Positions 55,760 through 64,000 of a stretch of 64,000 nt of DNA are shown piece by piece. Numbering within the stretch: position 1 is the first letter of the stretch; each line of letters opens with the position of its first letter. The notes beneath the pieces are model-generated. The model was not told the origin of the DNA, searched no databases, and saw only the letters and a program-made list of their open reading frames with translations. Origin of the DNA: Arsukibacterium ikkense (GTDB lineage Bacteria; Pseudomonadota; Gammaproteobacteria; Enterobacterales; Alteromonadaceae); the NCBI RefSeq assembly GCF_000987775.1, contig NZ_LAHO01000001.1:310001-374000 (forward strand), in the 5' to 3' direction. Both the position numbers and the translations under genes were made by a program.

Positions 55760-56929
55760 ATGCGATTAATGAACCCAGCTCAGCCTCAACTCAACATTGC
55801 CATTATAGCCGGAGAACATTCCGGTGATATCCTTGGTGCCGATTTAATCGAGGCATTACGCCAGCGCCACCCTAACGCCAGGTTCTACGGCATTGGTGGG
55901 CCGCGGATGCAGGCGTTAGGTTTTAGCGCCTTGTTTGAGATGGAAGAGCTGGCGGTAATGGGTATTGTCGAAGTGCTTGGCCGGTTGCCGCGTTTACTAA
56001 AGGTTAAACGCGAGATTGTTGCAGCCTTGCTTCAAGATAAACCGGATGTGTTTGTCGGTATTGATGCGCCTGACTTTAACTTGCCGGTTGAGCTGGCGTT
56101 GAAGCAGGCAGGGATTAAAACCGTGCACTATGTCAGCCCCTCAGTCTGGGCCTGGCGCCATAAGCGTATTTTCAAAATTGCCAAAGCCACTAACATGGTG
56201 CTGTCGTTGTTGCCTTTTGAAAAAGCGTTTTACGATAAGTATCAGGTGCCTTGTACTTTTGTTGGTCATACTATGGCAGATAGCATGCCGTTGGTGGTTG
56301 ATAAAGCGGAGCATAAAACTGTGCTGAAGCTTAATCCAAAGCAGCCGGTACTGGCCATCATGCCGGGCAGTCGCACTAATGAAATTAGCTTGCTGGCGCC
56401 TGACTTTCTTGCTGCTGCCAGGTTATTGCAACAACAACAGCCGCATTTGCAACTTATTGCCAATATGGTCACCGAGCAAAAAGCGGCACAGTTTGCTGCA
56501 ATCAGGCAGCTGCTTGCTCCGGATTTAGACATAACTGTTTTTACCGGCCAGGCGCGGCAGGTGCTGCTGGCCGCCGATGCTACTTTTATTACCTCTGGTA
56601 CGGCAACCCTGGAAGCCATGTTAGCCAAATGTTTAATGGTAGTAGGGTACCGGGCCAACTGGTTAACCTATCAGATAGGCCGGCGGCTGGTGAAACTGGC
56701 CCATTTCAGCCTGCCAAATTTACTGGCAGGCCGTGCCATGGTGCCGGAGCTGCTGCAACATCAGGTGACACCGCAGGCACTGGTCGCGGTTATGGCCCCC
56801 TTACTGCAGGCCGACAACAGTAAATTACTGGCTGAGTATCAGGCTATTCATCAGCAAATTAAATGTAACGCCAGCGCCCGTGCTGCTGAGACTATTTTGG
56901 AGGTAGCGGCTTCTGATGTTATGGCATAG
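55760..56929 (+). CDS. lpxB: Lipid-A-disaccharide synthase
   Basis: LpxB joins lipid X and UDP-2,3-diacylglucosamine to form the lipid A disaccharide at the inner-membrane surface. The 389-residue glycosyltransferase (GT19) has [46 protein letters not shown] and [10 protein letters not shown]. The start ATG 55760 is the first in a new transcription unit after a terminator. The end overlaps rnhB by 14 bases. Confidence 0.95.
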   Translation: MRLMNPAQPQLNIAIIAGEHSGDILGADLIEALRQRHPNARFYGIGGPRMQALGFSALFEMEELAVMGIVEVLGRLPRLLKVKREIVAALLQDKPDVFVGIDAPDFNLPVELALKQAGIKTVHYVSPSVWAWRHKRIFKIAKATNMVLSLLPFEKAFYDKYQVPCTFVGHTMADSMPLVVDKAEHKTVLKLNPKQPVLAIMPGSRTNEISLLAPDFLAAARLLQQQQPHLQLIANMVTEQKAAQFAAIRQLLAPDLDITVFTGQARQVLLAADATFITSGTATLEAMLAKCLMVVGYRANWLTYQIGRRLVKLAHFSLPNLLAGRAMVPELLQHQVTPQALVAVMAPLLQADNSKLLAEYQAIHQQIKCNASARAAETILEVAASDVMA

Positions 56930-57509
56930 ACCTGATGTGCAATTGCTGTGCGGTGTGGACGAAGTAGGCCGTGGCCCCTTAGTGGGCGCGGTGGTCACAG
57001 CTGCGGTGATCCTGGACCCGGCGCGGCCCATAGCCGGGCTGACTGATTCCAAAAAGCTCAGTGCCAGGCGTCGTGAAGCGTTAGCAGCGCAAATTAAAGC
57101 GCAGGCACTGTGCTGGGCGCTGGGCCGGGCTGAACCCGCGGAGATAGACGAGCTAAACATTCTACACGCCACCATGCTGGCGATGCAGCGCGCAGTCGCT
57201 GCTTTAATAATTCAGCCAGAGTGGGTAATGGTGGATGGCAATCGCTGTCCACCGTTGCCAATGCCGGCTACTGCCGTAATAAAAGGCGATAGCCTGGTAG
57301 CAGAAATAAGTGCCGCTTCTATTCTGGCAAAAGTGGCCCGGGATGCAGAAATGATGGAACTAGCGCAGCGCTATCCGCAGTTTGGTTTTGCCGCCCACAA
57401 AGGTTACCCCACCGCTCAGCATCTGGCGGCGATAAGCGAGCATGGTATTCTGGCCGAGCACCGTCGCAGCTTTAAACCGGTGCGGTTAATTGCTGAGCAA
57501 ATGCGCTGA
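56916..57509 (+). CDS. rnhB: Ribonuclease HII
   Basis: RnhB cuts the RNA strand of RNA-DNA hybrids and nicks at single ribonucleotides for excision repair. The 197-residue protein has [21 protein letters not shown] (Asp-Glu), [13 protein letters not shown], and the acidic site [15 protein letters not shown] with HKGYPTAQH. It overlaps lpxB by 14 bases and dnaE by one base (TGATG). Confidence 0.95.
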   Translation: MLWHRPDVQLLCGVDEVGRGPLVGAVVTAAVILDPARPIAGLTDSKKLSARRREALAAQIKAQALCWALGRAEPAEIDELNILHATMLAMQRAVAALIIQPEWVMVDGNRCPPLPMPATAVIKGDSLVAEISAASILAKVARDAEMMELAQRYPQFGFAAHKGYPTAQHLAAISEHGILAEHRRSFKPVRLIAEQMR

Positions 57510-60500
57510 TGAATAATCCAGCTTTTGTTCATTTGCGGGTGCATAGCGATTTTTCGATGATCGATGGCGTGGCCAAGGTTAAGCCCATTGTCAAAGCCGC
57601 CGCTGCAGCGAAAATGCCGGCGCTGGCGCTAACCGATCAGATGAATTTCTGCGGTTTAGTACGTTTCTATAGTGCGGCGCATGACGTTGGAATTAAACCG
57701 CTTATTGGCGTCGATTGCTGGGTGCAACATCCGCTACTGGGTAACGAAAGTGCCCGCTTGCTGTTACTGGCGATGGACAATGTCGGCTATCAGAACCTGA
57801 CCATGCTGATATCCAAAGCCTATTTACGCGGCCATGTCGCGGGTAAACCGCAGTTGGATCATCATTGGCTGGCAGAGCATAACAGCGGCCTGATTGTGCT
57901 GTCGGGTGGCAAAGACGGCCCGCTTGGCAAAGCACTGGTGAAAGAGAATCCGCAGTCGGTGGCCGAGTTAGTCAGTTTTTATCAGCAGTATTTCCCCGAG
58001 CGTTTTTACCTGGAGTTGATTCGCACTAACCGGCCGGACGAAGAGCGCTATATTCAAAAAGCGGTGCAATTAGCCGAGCAACATCAACTACCGGTTGTCG
58101 CCACCAATGAAGTGGTGTTTTTGCACGCCACTGATTATCCGGCGCACGAAATTCGGGTAGCCATTCATGATGGCTTTACCCTGGATGACAAGCGGCGGCC
58201 GAAAAATTATTCAGAGCAGCAGTACCTGCGCACCGAGCAGGAGATGGTCGAATTATTTGCTGATATTCCGGAGGCATTGGAAAACAGTGTCGAAATTGCC
58301 CTGCGCTGTAATGTAACCATCCGGCTGGGTGAGTATTTTCTACCGGCATTTCCCACTGGCGGCATGACTGACGGTGATTTCCTGGTATTGAAGTCTCAGG
58401 AAGGCCTGGAGCAGCGCTTACTGCAGCTATTTCCCGATGATGCTGAGCGAGCCTTAAAGCGGCCGCCCTACGATGAGCGGTTGCAGATAGAGCTGGACGT
58501 GATCAATCAGATGGGGTTTCCAGGCTACTTTCTGGTGGTGATGGAGTTTATTCAGTGGAGCAAAGATAACGACATTCCGGTGGGGCCCGGGCGCGGTTCA
58601 GGTGCCGGCTCGCTGGTGGCCTATGCGCTAAAGATTACCGATCTGGATCCACTGGAATTTGACCTGCTGTTTGAGCGGTTTTTAAACCCTGAGCGGGTAT
58701 CAATGCCCGATTTCGATGTCGACTTTTGTATGGACCGACGCGATGAAGTGATTGACCATGTCGCCGAGATGTACGGCCGCGAAGCCGTGTCGCAAATTAT
58801 TACCTTTGGTACTATGGCCGCCAAAGCGGTTATCCGCGATGTGGGCCGGGTGCTTGGCCATCCCTATGGCTTTGTTGATCGGATTTCCAAACTGATCCCG
58901 CCCACGCCGGGCATGACGCTGGAGCAAGCTTTTAAAGAAGAGCCACGCTTGCCAGAGTTGTATGCGCAGGATCAGGAAGTAAAAGACTTAATTGATATGG
59001 CGCGCCAGCTTGAAGGCGTGACTCGTAACGCCGGGAAGCATGCCGGTGGTGTGGTTATCGCACCGACCAAAATCACCGACTTCTCACCGTTGTATTGCGA
59101 TGACGAGGGCAATAACCCGGTTACTCAGTTTGATAAAAACGACGTTGAGTATGCCGGTTTAGTCAAATTTGACTTTCTGGGCTTACGCACTCTGACCATT
59201 TTGCAATGGGCGGTGAATATGGCCAATAGCCGGTTGCAAAAAGAGGGGCGCAAACCGGTTGATATCAACAGTATTCCGCTGGTTGATAAACGCAGCTTTG
59301 ATTTGCTGCAACGGGCCGACACTACTGCAGTGTTCCAGCTTGAATCGCGCGGCATGAAAGATTTAATCCGCCGGCTGCAGCCCGACTGTTTCGAAGACAT
59401 GATTGCACTGGTTGCCTTGTTCCGGCCGGGGCCGCTGCAATCGGGCATGGTAGATAACTTTATTGACCGTAAACGTGGCCGTGAGGAAATTTCCTACCCG
59501 GATGCCACCTGGCAACATGACTCTCTTAAGCCAATTTTAGAGCCGACCTACGGCATTATCCTGTACCAGGAACAGGTAATGCAAATTGCGCAGGTGTTAT
59601 CAGGCTACTCGCTGGGCGGTGCTGATTTGTTACGCCGGGCCATGGGTAAGAAGAAGCCGGAAGAAATGGCCAAGCAGCGCGATACTTTTCAGGAAGGTGC
59701 TGCAAAAAATGGTATTGACCCTGAATTGGCGATTAAAATATTTGACCTGGTAGAGAAATTTGCCGGTTACGGTTTTAATAAATCGCACTCTGCCGCTTAT
59801 GCGCTGGTGTCGTATCAAACCCTGTGGATGAAAGCGCATTTTCCGGCTGAGTTTATGGCGGCGGTAATGTCGGCTGATATGGATAACACCGATAAGATTG
59901 TTACTCTGGTCGATGAATGCGAGCGGATGAAGCTGACGCTTATCCCGCCGGATGTTAACACCGGCCAGTACAAGTTTACCGTGAACGAGCAAGGCCATAT
60001 TGTCTATGGTATTGGAGCCATTAAAGGGGTGGGAGAAAGCCCGATAGAGGCGATAATTGAAGCGCGCCTTCAACATGGCTGCTTTAATGACTTGTTCGAT
60101 TTTTGTGCCAAGGTGGATTTAAAACGCTTAAACCGCAGGGTCATGGAAAAACTGATTTTATCTGGCGCCATGGACCAGTTAGGACCACACCGGGCGGCCT
60201 TGATGGCCAGCCTGGAAGAGGCGATGAAAAAAGCTGAGCAGCATGCTAAGGCGCAGGCGGTGGGGCAGGATGACTTATTTGGCTTATTAAGCCCTGAGCC
60301 AGAGCTAGCGGCATCAGCTTTTAAACAAGTGCCAGAGTGGCCGGATGAAGTCTGGCTGGATGGTGAGCGGGAAACCCTGGGGCTGTATTTAACCGGTCAC
60401 CCGATTAACCGTTACGCTGATGAAATTCGTCATTATGTCTCGTGCCGCTTAGTCGAGCTGCAACCGACCAAAAAGGATCAAAGTGTCCAGGTGGCGGGTT

Positions 60501-60979
60501 TGGTGGTGTCGGTGCGGGTAATGATTAACAAAAAAGGCCGGCGCTGGGCTATTGTTACTCTGGATGATAAATCGGCCAGGCTGGACGTGCGCTTTTTCCC
60601 GGAACAGCTGGAAACCTTTGAGGACTTGCTGCAAAAAGACCGTATTCTGGTAATAACCGGACAGGTCAGCTTTGATGATTTTAATGGTGGCCTTACAATG
60701 TCCGGCCGCGATGTCAGTGAAATAACAGCGGTGCGGGAAAAATCGCTGAAATCTTTGAATATTTCTGTACAATCACAGCAGATAGACCACAATTACCTGC
60801 AAAGATTGCAGCAGGTACTGGACGAATTTAAAGCGGGTACGGTACCTGTAACCATTCGGTACCAACGACAGGAAGGGCAGGTAACACTGCAGTTAGGGAC
60901 AGCCTGGTGGGTAACGCCCGCTGACGCTTTGTTGCATCAGTTAAAACAATTAGCAACAATAGAACTGGAATTTAATTAA
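57509..60979 (+). CDS. dnaE: DNA polymerase III alpha subunit
   Basis: DnaE is the catalytic polymerase of the replisome. The 1156-residue protein has an N-terminal PHP domain ([15 protein letters not shown]), palm catalytic Asp pair in [19 protein letters not shown], finger and thumb regions, a HhH segment, and a C-terminal OB domain ([16 protein letters not shown]) for DNA and clamp binding. It starts on the last base of the rnhB stop and precedes accA, as in E. coli. Confidence 0.98.
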   Translation: MNNPAFVHLRVHSDFSMIDGVAKVKPIVKAAAAAKMPALALTDQMNFCGLVRFYSAAHDVGIKPLIGVDCWVQHPLLGNESARLLLLAMDNVGYQNLTMLISKAYLRGHVAGKPQLDHHWLAEHNSGLIVLSGGKDGPLGKALVKENPQSVAELVSFYQQYFPERFYLELIRTNRPDEERYIQKAVQLAEQHQLPVVATNEVVFLHATDYPAHEIRVAIHDGFTLDDKRRPKNYSEQQYLRTEQEMVELFADIPEALENSVEIALRCNVTIRLGEYFLPAFPTGGMTDGDFLVLKSQEGLEQRLLQLFPDDAERALKRPPYDERLQIELDVINQMGFPGYFLVVMEFIQWSKDNDIPVGPGRGSGAGSLVAYALKITDLDPLEFDLLFERFLNPERVSMPDFDVDFCMDRRDEVIDHVAEMYGREAVSQIITFGTMAAKAVIRDVGRVLGHPYGFVDRISKLIPPTPGMTLEQAFKEEPRLPELYAQDQEVKDLIDMARQLEGVTRNAGKHAGGVVIAPTKITDFSPLYCDDEGNNPVTQFDKNDVEYAGLVKFDFLGLRTLTILQWAVNMANSRLQKEGRKPVDINSIPLVDKRSFDLLQRADTTAVFQLESRGMKDLIRRLQPDCFEDMIALVALFRPGPLQSGMVDNFIDRKRGREEISYPDATWQHDSLKPILEPTYGIILYQEQVMQIAQVLSGYSLGGADLLRRAMGKKKPEEMAKQRDTFQEGAAKNGIDPELAIKIFDLVEKFAGYGFNKSHSAAYALVSYQTLWMKAHFPAEFMAAVMSADMDNTDKIVTLVDECERMKLTLIPPDVNTGQYKFTVNEQGHIVYGIGAIKGVGESPIEAIIEARLQHGCFNDLFDFCAKVDLKRLNRRVMEKLILSGAMDQLGPHRAALMASLEEAMKKAEQHAKAQAVGQDDLFGLLSPEPELAASAFKQVPEWPDEVWLDGERETLGLYLTGHPINRYADEIRHYVSCRLVELQPTKKDQSVQVAGLVVSVRVMINKKGRRWAIVTLDDKSARLDVRFFPEQLETFEDLLQKDRILVITGQVSFDDFNGGLTMSGRDVSEITAVREKSLKSLNISVQSQQIDHNYLQRLQQVLDEFKAGTVPVTIRYQRQEGQVTLQLGTAWWVTPADALLHQLKQLATIELEFN

Positions 60980-60996
60980 TTAGGTAGTGATAGTCG

Positions 60997-61953
60997 ATGA
61001 TGCTGAATTATTTAGAGTTTGAGCAACCGATTGCTGAACTTGAAGCAAAAATAGACGAATTGCGTAACGTCAGTCGTAATGGCGACTACGATCTTGGCTT
61101 AGAAGAAGAAATCAACAAACTAAAAGAAAAAAGTCTGGGGTTAACCAAGAAGATATTTTCTGAACTGGGGGCCTGGCAGGTAGCGCAAATGGCTCGTCAT
61201 CCGCGCCGGCCTTATACCCTGGATTATTTAAAACTTATTTTTACAGATTTTGATGAACTGGCTGGCGATCGCACCTACGCCAATGATAACGCCATTGTGG
61301 CCGGTACTGCCCGCCTGGGCGAGCAGGCTGTGATGGTGATTGGCCATCAGAAAGGCCGCGATACCCGTGAGAAAATCCGGCGTAATTTTGGCATGCCAAG
61401 GCCGGAAGGTTATCGTAAAGCACTGCGCCTGATGGAAATGGCTGAACGTTTCAAAATGCCTATCATCACCTTTATTGATACCCCTGGTGCTTATCCGGGT
61501 ATCGGTGCAGAAGAGCGCGGCCAGTCAGAGGCGATTGCCCGCAACCTGAAAGTGATGGCGGGTTTAAAAGTGCCGGTGATTTGTACTGTTATCGGTGAGG
61601 GCGGTTCAGGTGGTGCCTTGGCCATCGGCGTGGGCGACCGGGTGAATATGCTGCAATTCAGTACTTACTCAGTGATTTCACCAGAAGGCTGCGCGTCTAT
61701 TTTGTGGAAAAGTGCTGAAAAAGCACCGTTGGCTGCTGATGCGATGGGCATTACTGCCGAGCGCTTAAAAGAGTTGGATTTAATTGATTCAGTTATTCCA
61801 GAGCCGCTGGGTGGCGCGCATCGCGCCCCGGAACAAATGGCGCAAACCCTGAAAAAAGCCTTGTTAAAAGATTTGGAAAACCTGCAGCAGCTGGACACCA
61901 AAACCCTGCTTGATAACCGTTACAAAAGACTAATGTCCTTTGGTTATTGCTAA
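60997..61953 (+). CDS. accA: Acetyl-CoA carboxylase carboxyltransferase subunit alpha
   Basis: AccA and AccD transfer carboxyl from biotin to acetyl-CoA, making malonyl-CoA, the first step of fatty-acid synthesis. The 318-residue protein has [71 protein letters not shown] and [11 protein letters not shown]. Two ATGs at the start (60997, 61000) are possible. It ends before a terminator. Confidence 0.97.
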   Translation: MMLNYLEFEQPIAELEAKIDELRNVSRNGDYDLGLEEEINKLKEKSLGLTKKIFSELGAWQVAQMARHPRRPYTLDYLKLIFTDFDELAGDRTYANDNAIVAGTARLGEQAVMVIGHQKGRDTREKIRRNFGMPRPEGYRKALRLMEMAERFKMPIITFIDTPGAYPGIGAEERGQSEAIARNLKVMAGLKVPVICTVIGEGGSGGALAIGVGDRVNMLQFSTYSVISPEGCASILWKSAEKAPLAADAMGITAERLKELDLIDSVIPEPLGGAHRAPEQMAQTLKKALLKDLENLQQLDTKTLLDNRYKRLMSFGYC

Positions 61954-61975
61954 GTTTTTTATAAGCACTGAGAAG

Positions 61976-61999
61976 CCAGCGCCTGTCGCTGGTTTTTTT
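61976..61999 (+). terminator. Terminator after accA
   Basis: CCAGCG / CGCTGG with a 5-base loop is followed by TTTTTTT, 23 bases after the accA stop. Confidence 0.85.
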
Positions 62000-62030
62000 A
62001 TCTGATAAACGCCAGGTTGAGCGAATAAAA

Positions 62031-63329
62031 ATGGCCGTGATAAGCGCAACAGAGCTGACCGCACAACTTAATGCTTGCGGTGTCACTAAGGTGGTACTGG
62101 CGTTAAGTGGTGGCCTGGATTCGATGGTGTTGCTGGAGCTGCTGCATCAGGCCAGGCAAGTTGCCGGGTTTGCGCTGCAGGCCGTTTATGTCAACCATGG
62201 CCTGAACCCTGACGCTGACCGCTGGGCTGGGCACTGTGCCAGTGCTTGTGCCCTGCGTAACATTGAGTTTTTCAGTCTGCAAATTAATATTGCAGGCTCC
62301 GGCAATCTGGAAGCGGCCGCCCGCGAAGGCAGATACCAGGCACTGGCGCCTTTTATTGACACTGCCACTACCGCACTGCTCACCGGGCACCACGCCGATG
62401 ATCAGCTGGAAACCTTATTCCTGGCGTTAAAGCGGGGCGCGGGAGCGTCAGGTTTAAGCGGTATGGCCCGGCAACGGCCTTTTGCCAATGGCTACTTACT
62501 GCGCCCGTTACTAGATTGCAGCCGCCAGCATATTCTGGCGTTTGCCCGCCAGTATCAGCTGAGCTGGGTGGATGATAGCAGCAACCAGAATAACCACTTT
62601 GACCGCAATTATATTCGCAACGTCATAGCGCCATTATTAACCGGGCGCTGGCCAGCTTTTACTGAGACAACACGCCGTAGCATGCAGCATCTGGCCCAGC
62701 AGCAACAGCTACTGGATCACTATACTGAGCAGGCAATGATACGTTGTGTTGAGGGCAGGCGCTTGCATCTGGCCGCACTGCAGCAATACCTGCCACTGCA
62801 ACAGGATTTAGTGATCCGCCGCTGGCTGGCGCAATTTCAGTTAAACCCCTCCAGCCAATGGCTGCAAACGGCAAAGCAACAGGTGATTGCCGCCAGCCCC
62901 GACGCACAGCCGTTGCTGGTGTTAGGACAGTACCAGTTAAGGCGGTATCAGCAATGGCTGTATCTGGAACAACTGCGCGAGTTTCCGGCAACTTGTTGCC
63001 GCTTGTTATGGGATATGCAAGGGTGTATGGCTTTGCCTGCAGGCCTGGGGGCGCTGGCGGTTTACAACACGGCCGGCCCCGGCCGCTTGGCTATGGTTCG
63101 CTCTGAGGTTGTGGTGGTGTTTGGCCAGCTTAGCCTGCCCTTTAAACCGGCTGGGCAGGCGCAGCATAAGCCACTGAAACAGTGGTTTAAACTATGGCAG
63201 CTGCCGCCCTGGCAACGTGGCCAGGTGCCACTGCTGCTAGCTGACGACAGGCTGGTGGTAGTAGCAGGCTACGCCACTGCGTTTAGCACGACACAGGCGG
63301 ACTGCTGGCTAGGCTGGTCGCAAAGTTAA
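62031..63329 (+). CDS. tilS: tRNA(Ile)-lysidine synthase
   Basis: TilS changes C34 of tRNA-Ile2 (CAU) to lysidine, so it reads AUA and is charged with isoleucine. The 432-residue protein has the PP-loop VVLALSGGLDSMVLLELL near residue 25. It also has LTGHHADDQLETLFLALKRGAGASGLSGM and WVDDSSNQNNHFDRNYIRN, then the divergent C-terminal TilS domains. It follows accA after a terminator, so it probably has its own promoter. It overlaps a convergent GGDEF gene by 47 bases. Confidence 0.94.
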   Translation: MAVISATELTAQLNACGVTKVVLALSGGLDSMVLLELLHQARQVAGFALQAVYVNHGLNPDADRWAGHCASACALRNIEFFSLQINIAGSGNLEAAAREGRYQALAPFIDTATTALLTGHHADDQLETLFLALKRGAGASGLSGMARQRPFANGYLLRPLLDCSRQHILAFARQYQLSWVDDSSNQNNHFDRNYIRNVIAPLLTGRWPAFTETTRRSMQHLAQQQQLLDHYTEQAMIRCVEGRRLHLAALQQYLPLQQDLVIRRWLAQFQLNPSSQWLQTAKQQVIAASPDAQPLLVLGQYQLRRYQQWLYLEQLREFPATCCRLLWDMQGCMALPAGLGALAVYNTAGPGRLAMVRSEVVVVFGQLSLPFKPAGQAQHKPLKQWFKLWQLPPWQRGQVPLLLADDRLVVVAGYATAFSTTQADCWLGWSQS

Positions 63330-64000
63330 CCGTACCTGCTGCCATGCCTGGTGTATCGCGTCCGACCTGGCGCAAATTGGCCTTACCGGCAGCTTTGGCT
63401 TCATACAAAGCCTTGTCAGCGGCAGCAAAAAATTGCGCGGCCAGTTGTAGCGGTTGCAAAAAGGCCAGCCCAGCGCTGGCGCTGATTTGATACTGCACGC
63501 ATTTATGGTGTTGATTAATGGCTTTAAGCAAGCGCCTGGCCACTAAATCAGCACTGTCGGCATCATCATCATTCAGGATCACGGCAAACTCATCACCACC
63601 AAAACGAAACAGGCTGTCGGTCTGGCGCAGCGCATCGCGCATACAATCTGCCACCACTATTAGCAGCTCATCCCCCATGGCATGGCCAAAGTTGTCGTTC
63701 AGCTGCTTAAAATTATCTAAATCCAGCAATAATAATGCACAGGGCTGCTGACGACGGCGAGCTAACTGAATGGCTTTAGCAAAGCTATCGTCAAAAAATC
63801 GCCGGTTACCAAGTGCGGTAAGGGGGTCTTTTAAGGCCATTTGTTGTAAACGTGCTACCACCAGGGCATTACGCAGCGCAAACAGCCACTCGCTTTCCAG
63901 TAACAATAAATCACGCTGTTGCATTGGGCTAAAGGCTTGATCGCTCTGATAGTGTACCTCCGCCAGACACTGCTGATTTAACACCAGCAGACTTTTGTAG
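63283..64000 (-). CDS. Diguanylate cyclase (GGDEF), partial at the window end
   Basis: At least 238 residues; the reading frame is open to the right edge and the true start lies outside. The GGDEF domain has LLLLDLDNFKQLNDNFGHAMGDEL and an intact FRFGGDEFAVIL, with an inhibitory RQTD five residues before it, so product control is likely. The upstream part seen (MQQRDLLLLESEWLFALRNALVVARL) is helical and could end a sensor domain. It is convergent with tilS. Confidence 0.9.
   Translation of the reverse strand, partial: YKSLLVLNQQCLAEVHYQSDQAFSPMQQRDLLLLESEWLFALRNALVVARLQQMALKDPLTALGNRRFFDDSFAKAIQLARRRQQPCALLLLDLDNFKQLNDNFGHAMGDELLIVVADCMRDALRQTDSLFRFGGDEFAVILNDDDADSADLVARRLLKAINQHHKCVQYQISASAGLAFLQPLQLAAQFFAAADKALYEAKAAGKANLRQVGRDTPGMAAGTVNFATSLASSPPVSC

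Overview
The window is a chromosomal segment of a gammaproteobacterium of the Alteromonadales type. The gene content and order fit the Rheinheimera / Alishewanella / Arsukibacterium group. The evidence is gene order (prs-ispE-lolB divergent from hemA-prfA-prmC; map-glnD-dapD divergent from rpsB-tsf-pyrH-frr-uppS-cdsA-dxr-rseP-bamA-skp-lpxD-fabZ-lpxA-lpxB-rnhB-dnaE-accA-tilS; yqcC-truC-yqcA), protein similarity to E. coli recalled from memory, and small families typical of Alteromonadales and Vibrionales (DUF3192, DUF2789, DUF3301, DUF2310, VF530). The genus is an inference; no 16S gene is present.

Layout. 1-1.8 kb: end of a heme-copper oxidase cluster (subunit III, subunit IV, SCO copper chaperone). 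1.9-7.6 kb: PRPP, isoprenoid, lipoprotein-sorting, haem and translation-termination genes. 7.7-13 kb: an HD-GYP response regulator, kdsA and a large hybrid histidine kinase. 13.2-13.4 kb: two identical tRNA-Phe genes behind a strong promoter. 13.6-19 kb: a lipoprotein prolyl oligopeptidase, then a purine-salvage operon (deoB-deoD-gpt-deaminase). 19-23.6 kb: an AT-richer accessory island. 23.6-38.1 kb: many small conserved genes, an NAD-type isocitrate dehydrogenase, two DUF3192 genes, a diguanylate cyclase, queF, syd and the yqcC-truC-yqcA cluster. 38.2-63.3 kb: nitrogen sensing and lysine synthesis (dapD, glnD, map), then the conserved translation / envelope / lipid A / replication block. The window ends inside a second diguanylate cyclase gene.

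The accessory island (about 19.0-23.6 kb) is the most interesting part. It holds a promoter-driven, translationally coupled pair encoding an ABC/AAA_15-type ATPase and a small Toprim-like protein. This layout matches two-component anti-phage systems such as PARIS or RloAB, but I could not place it firmly in either. Next to it are a DUF4143-type ATPase cut off after 57 codons, a tandem 38-bp repeat carrying a GGGGTCAGATAAAAATT core, a secreted serine hydrolase, and an orphan ParD antitoxin followed by what looks like the decayed first codons of its ParE toxin. Elsewhere, a possible 19-codon gene with its own ribosome site and terminator lies between queF and a diguanylate cyclase.

How the genes work together. 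The 42.7-63.3 kb block links translation (S2, EF-Ts, RRF), UMP supply, undecaprenyl and isoprenoid precursors, phospholipid synthesis, outer-membrane protein assembly (BamA, Skp, RseP) and lipid A (LpxD, FabZ, LpxA, LpxB), so growth rate and envelope synthesis are co-ordinated. Two diguanylate cyclases with apparent product-inhibition sites and one HD-GYP protein indicate active cyclic-di-GMP signalling.
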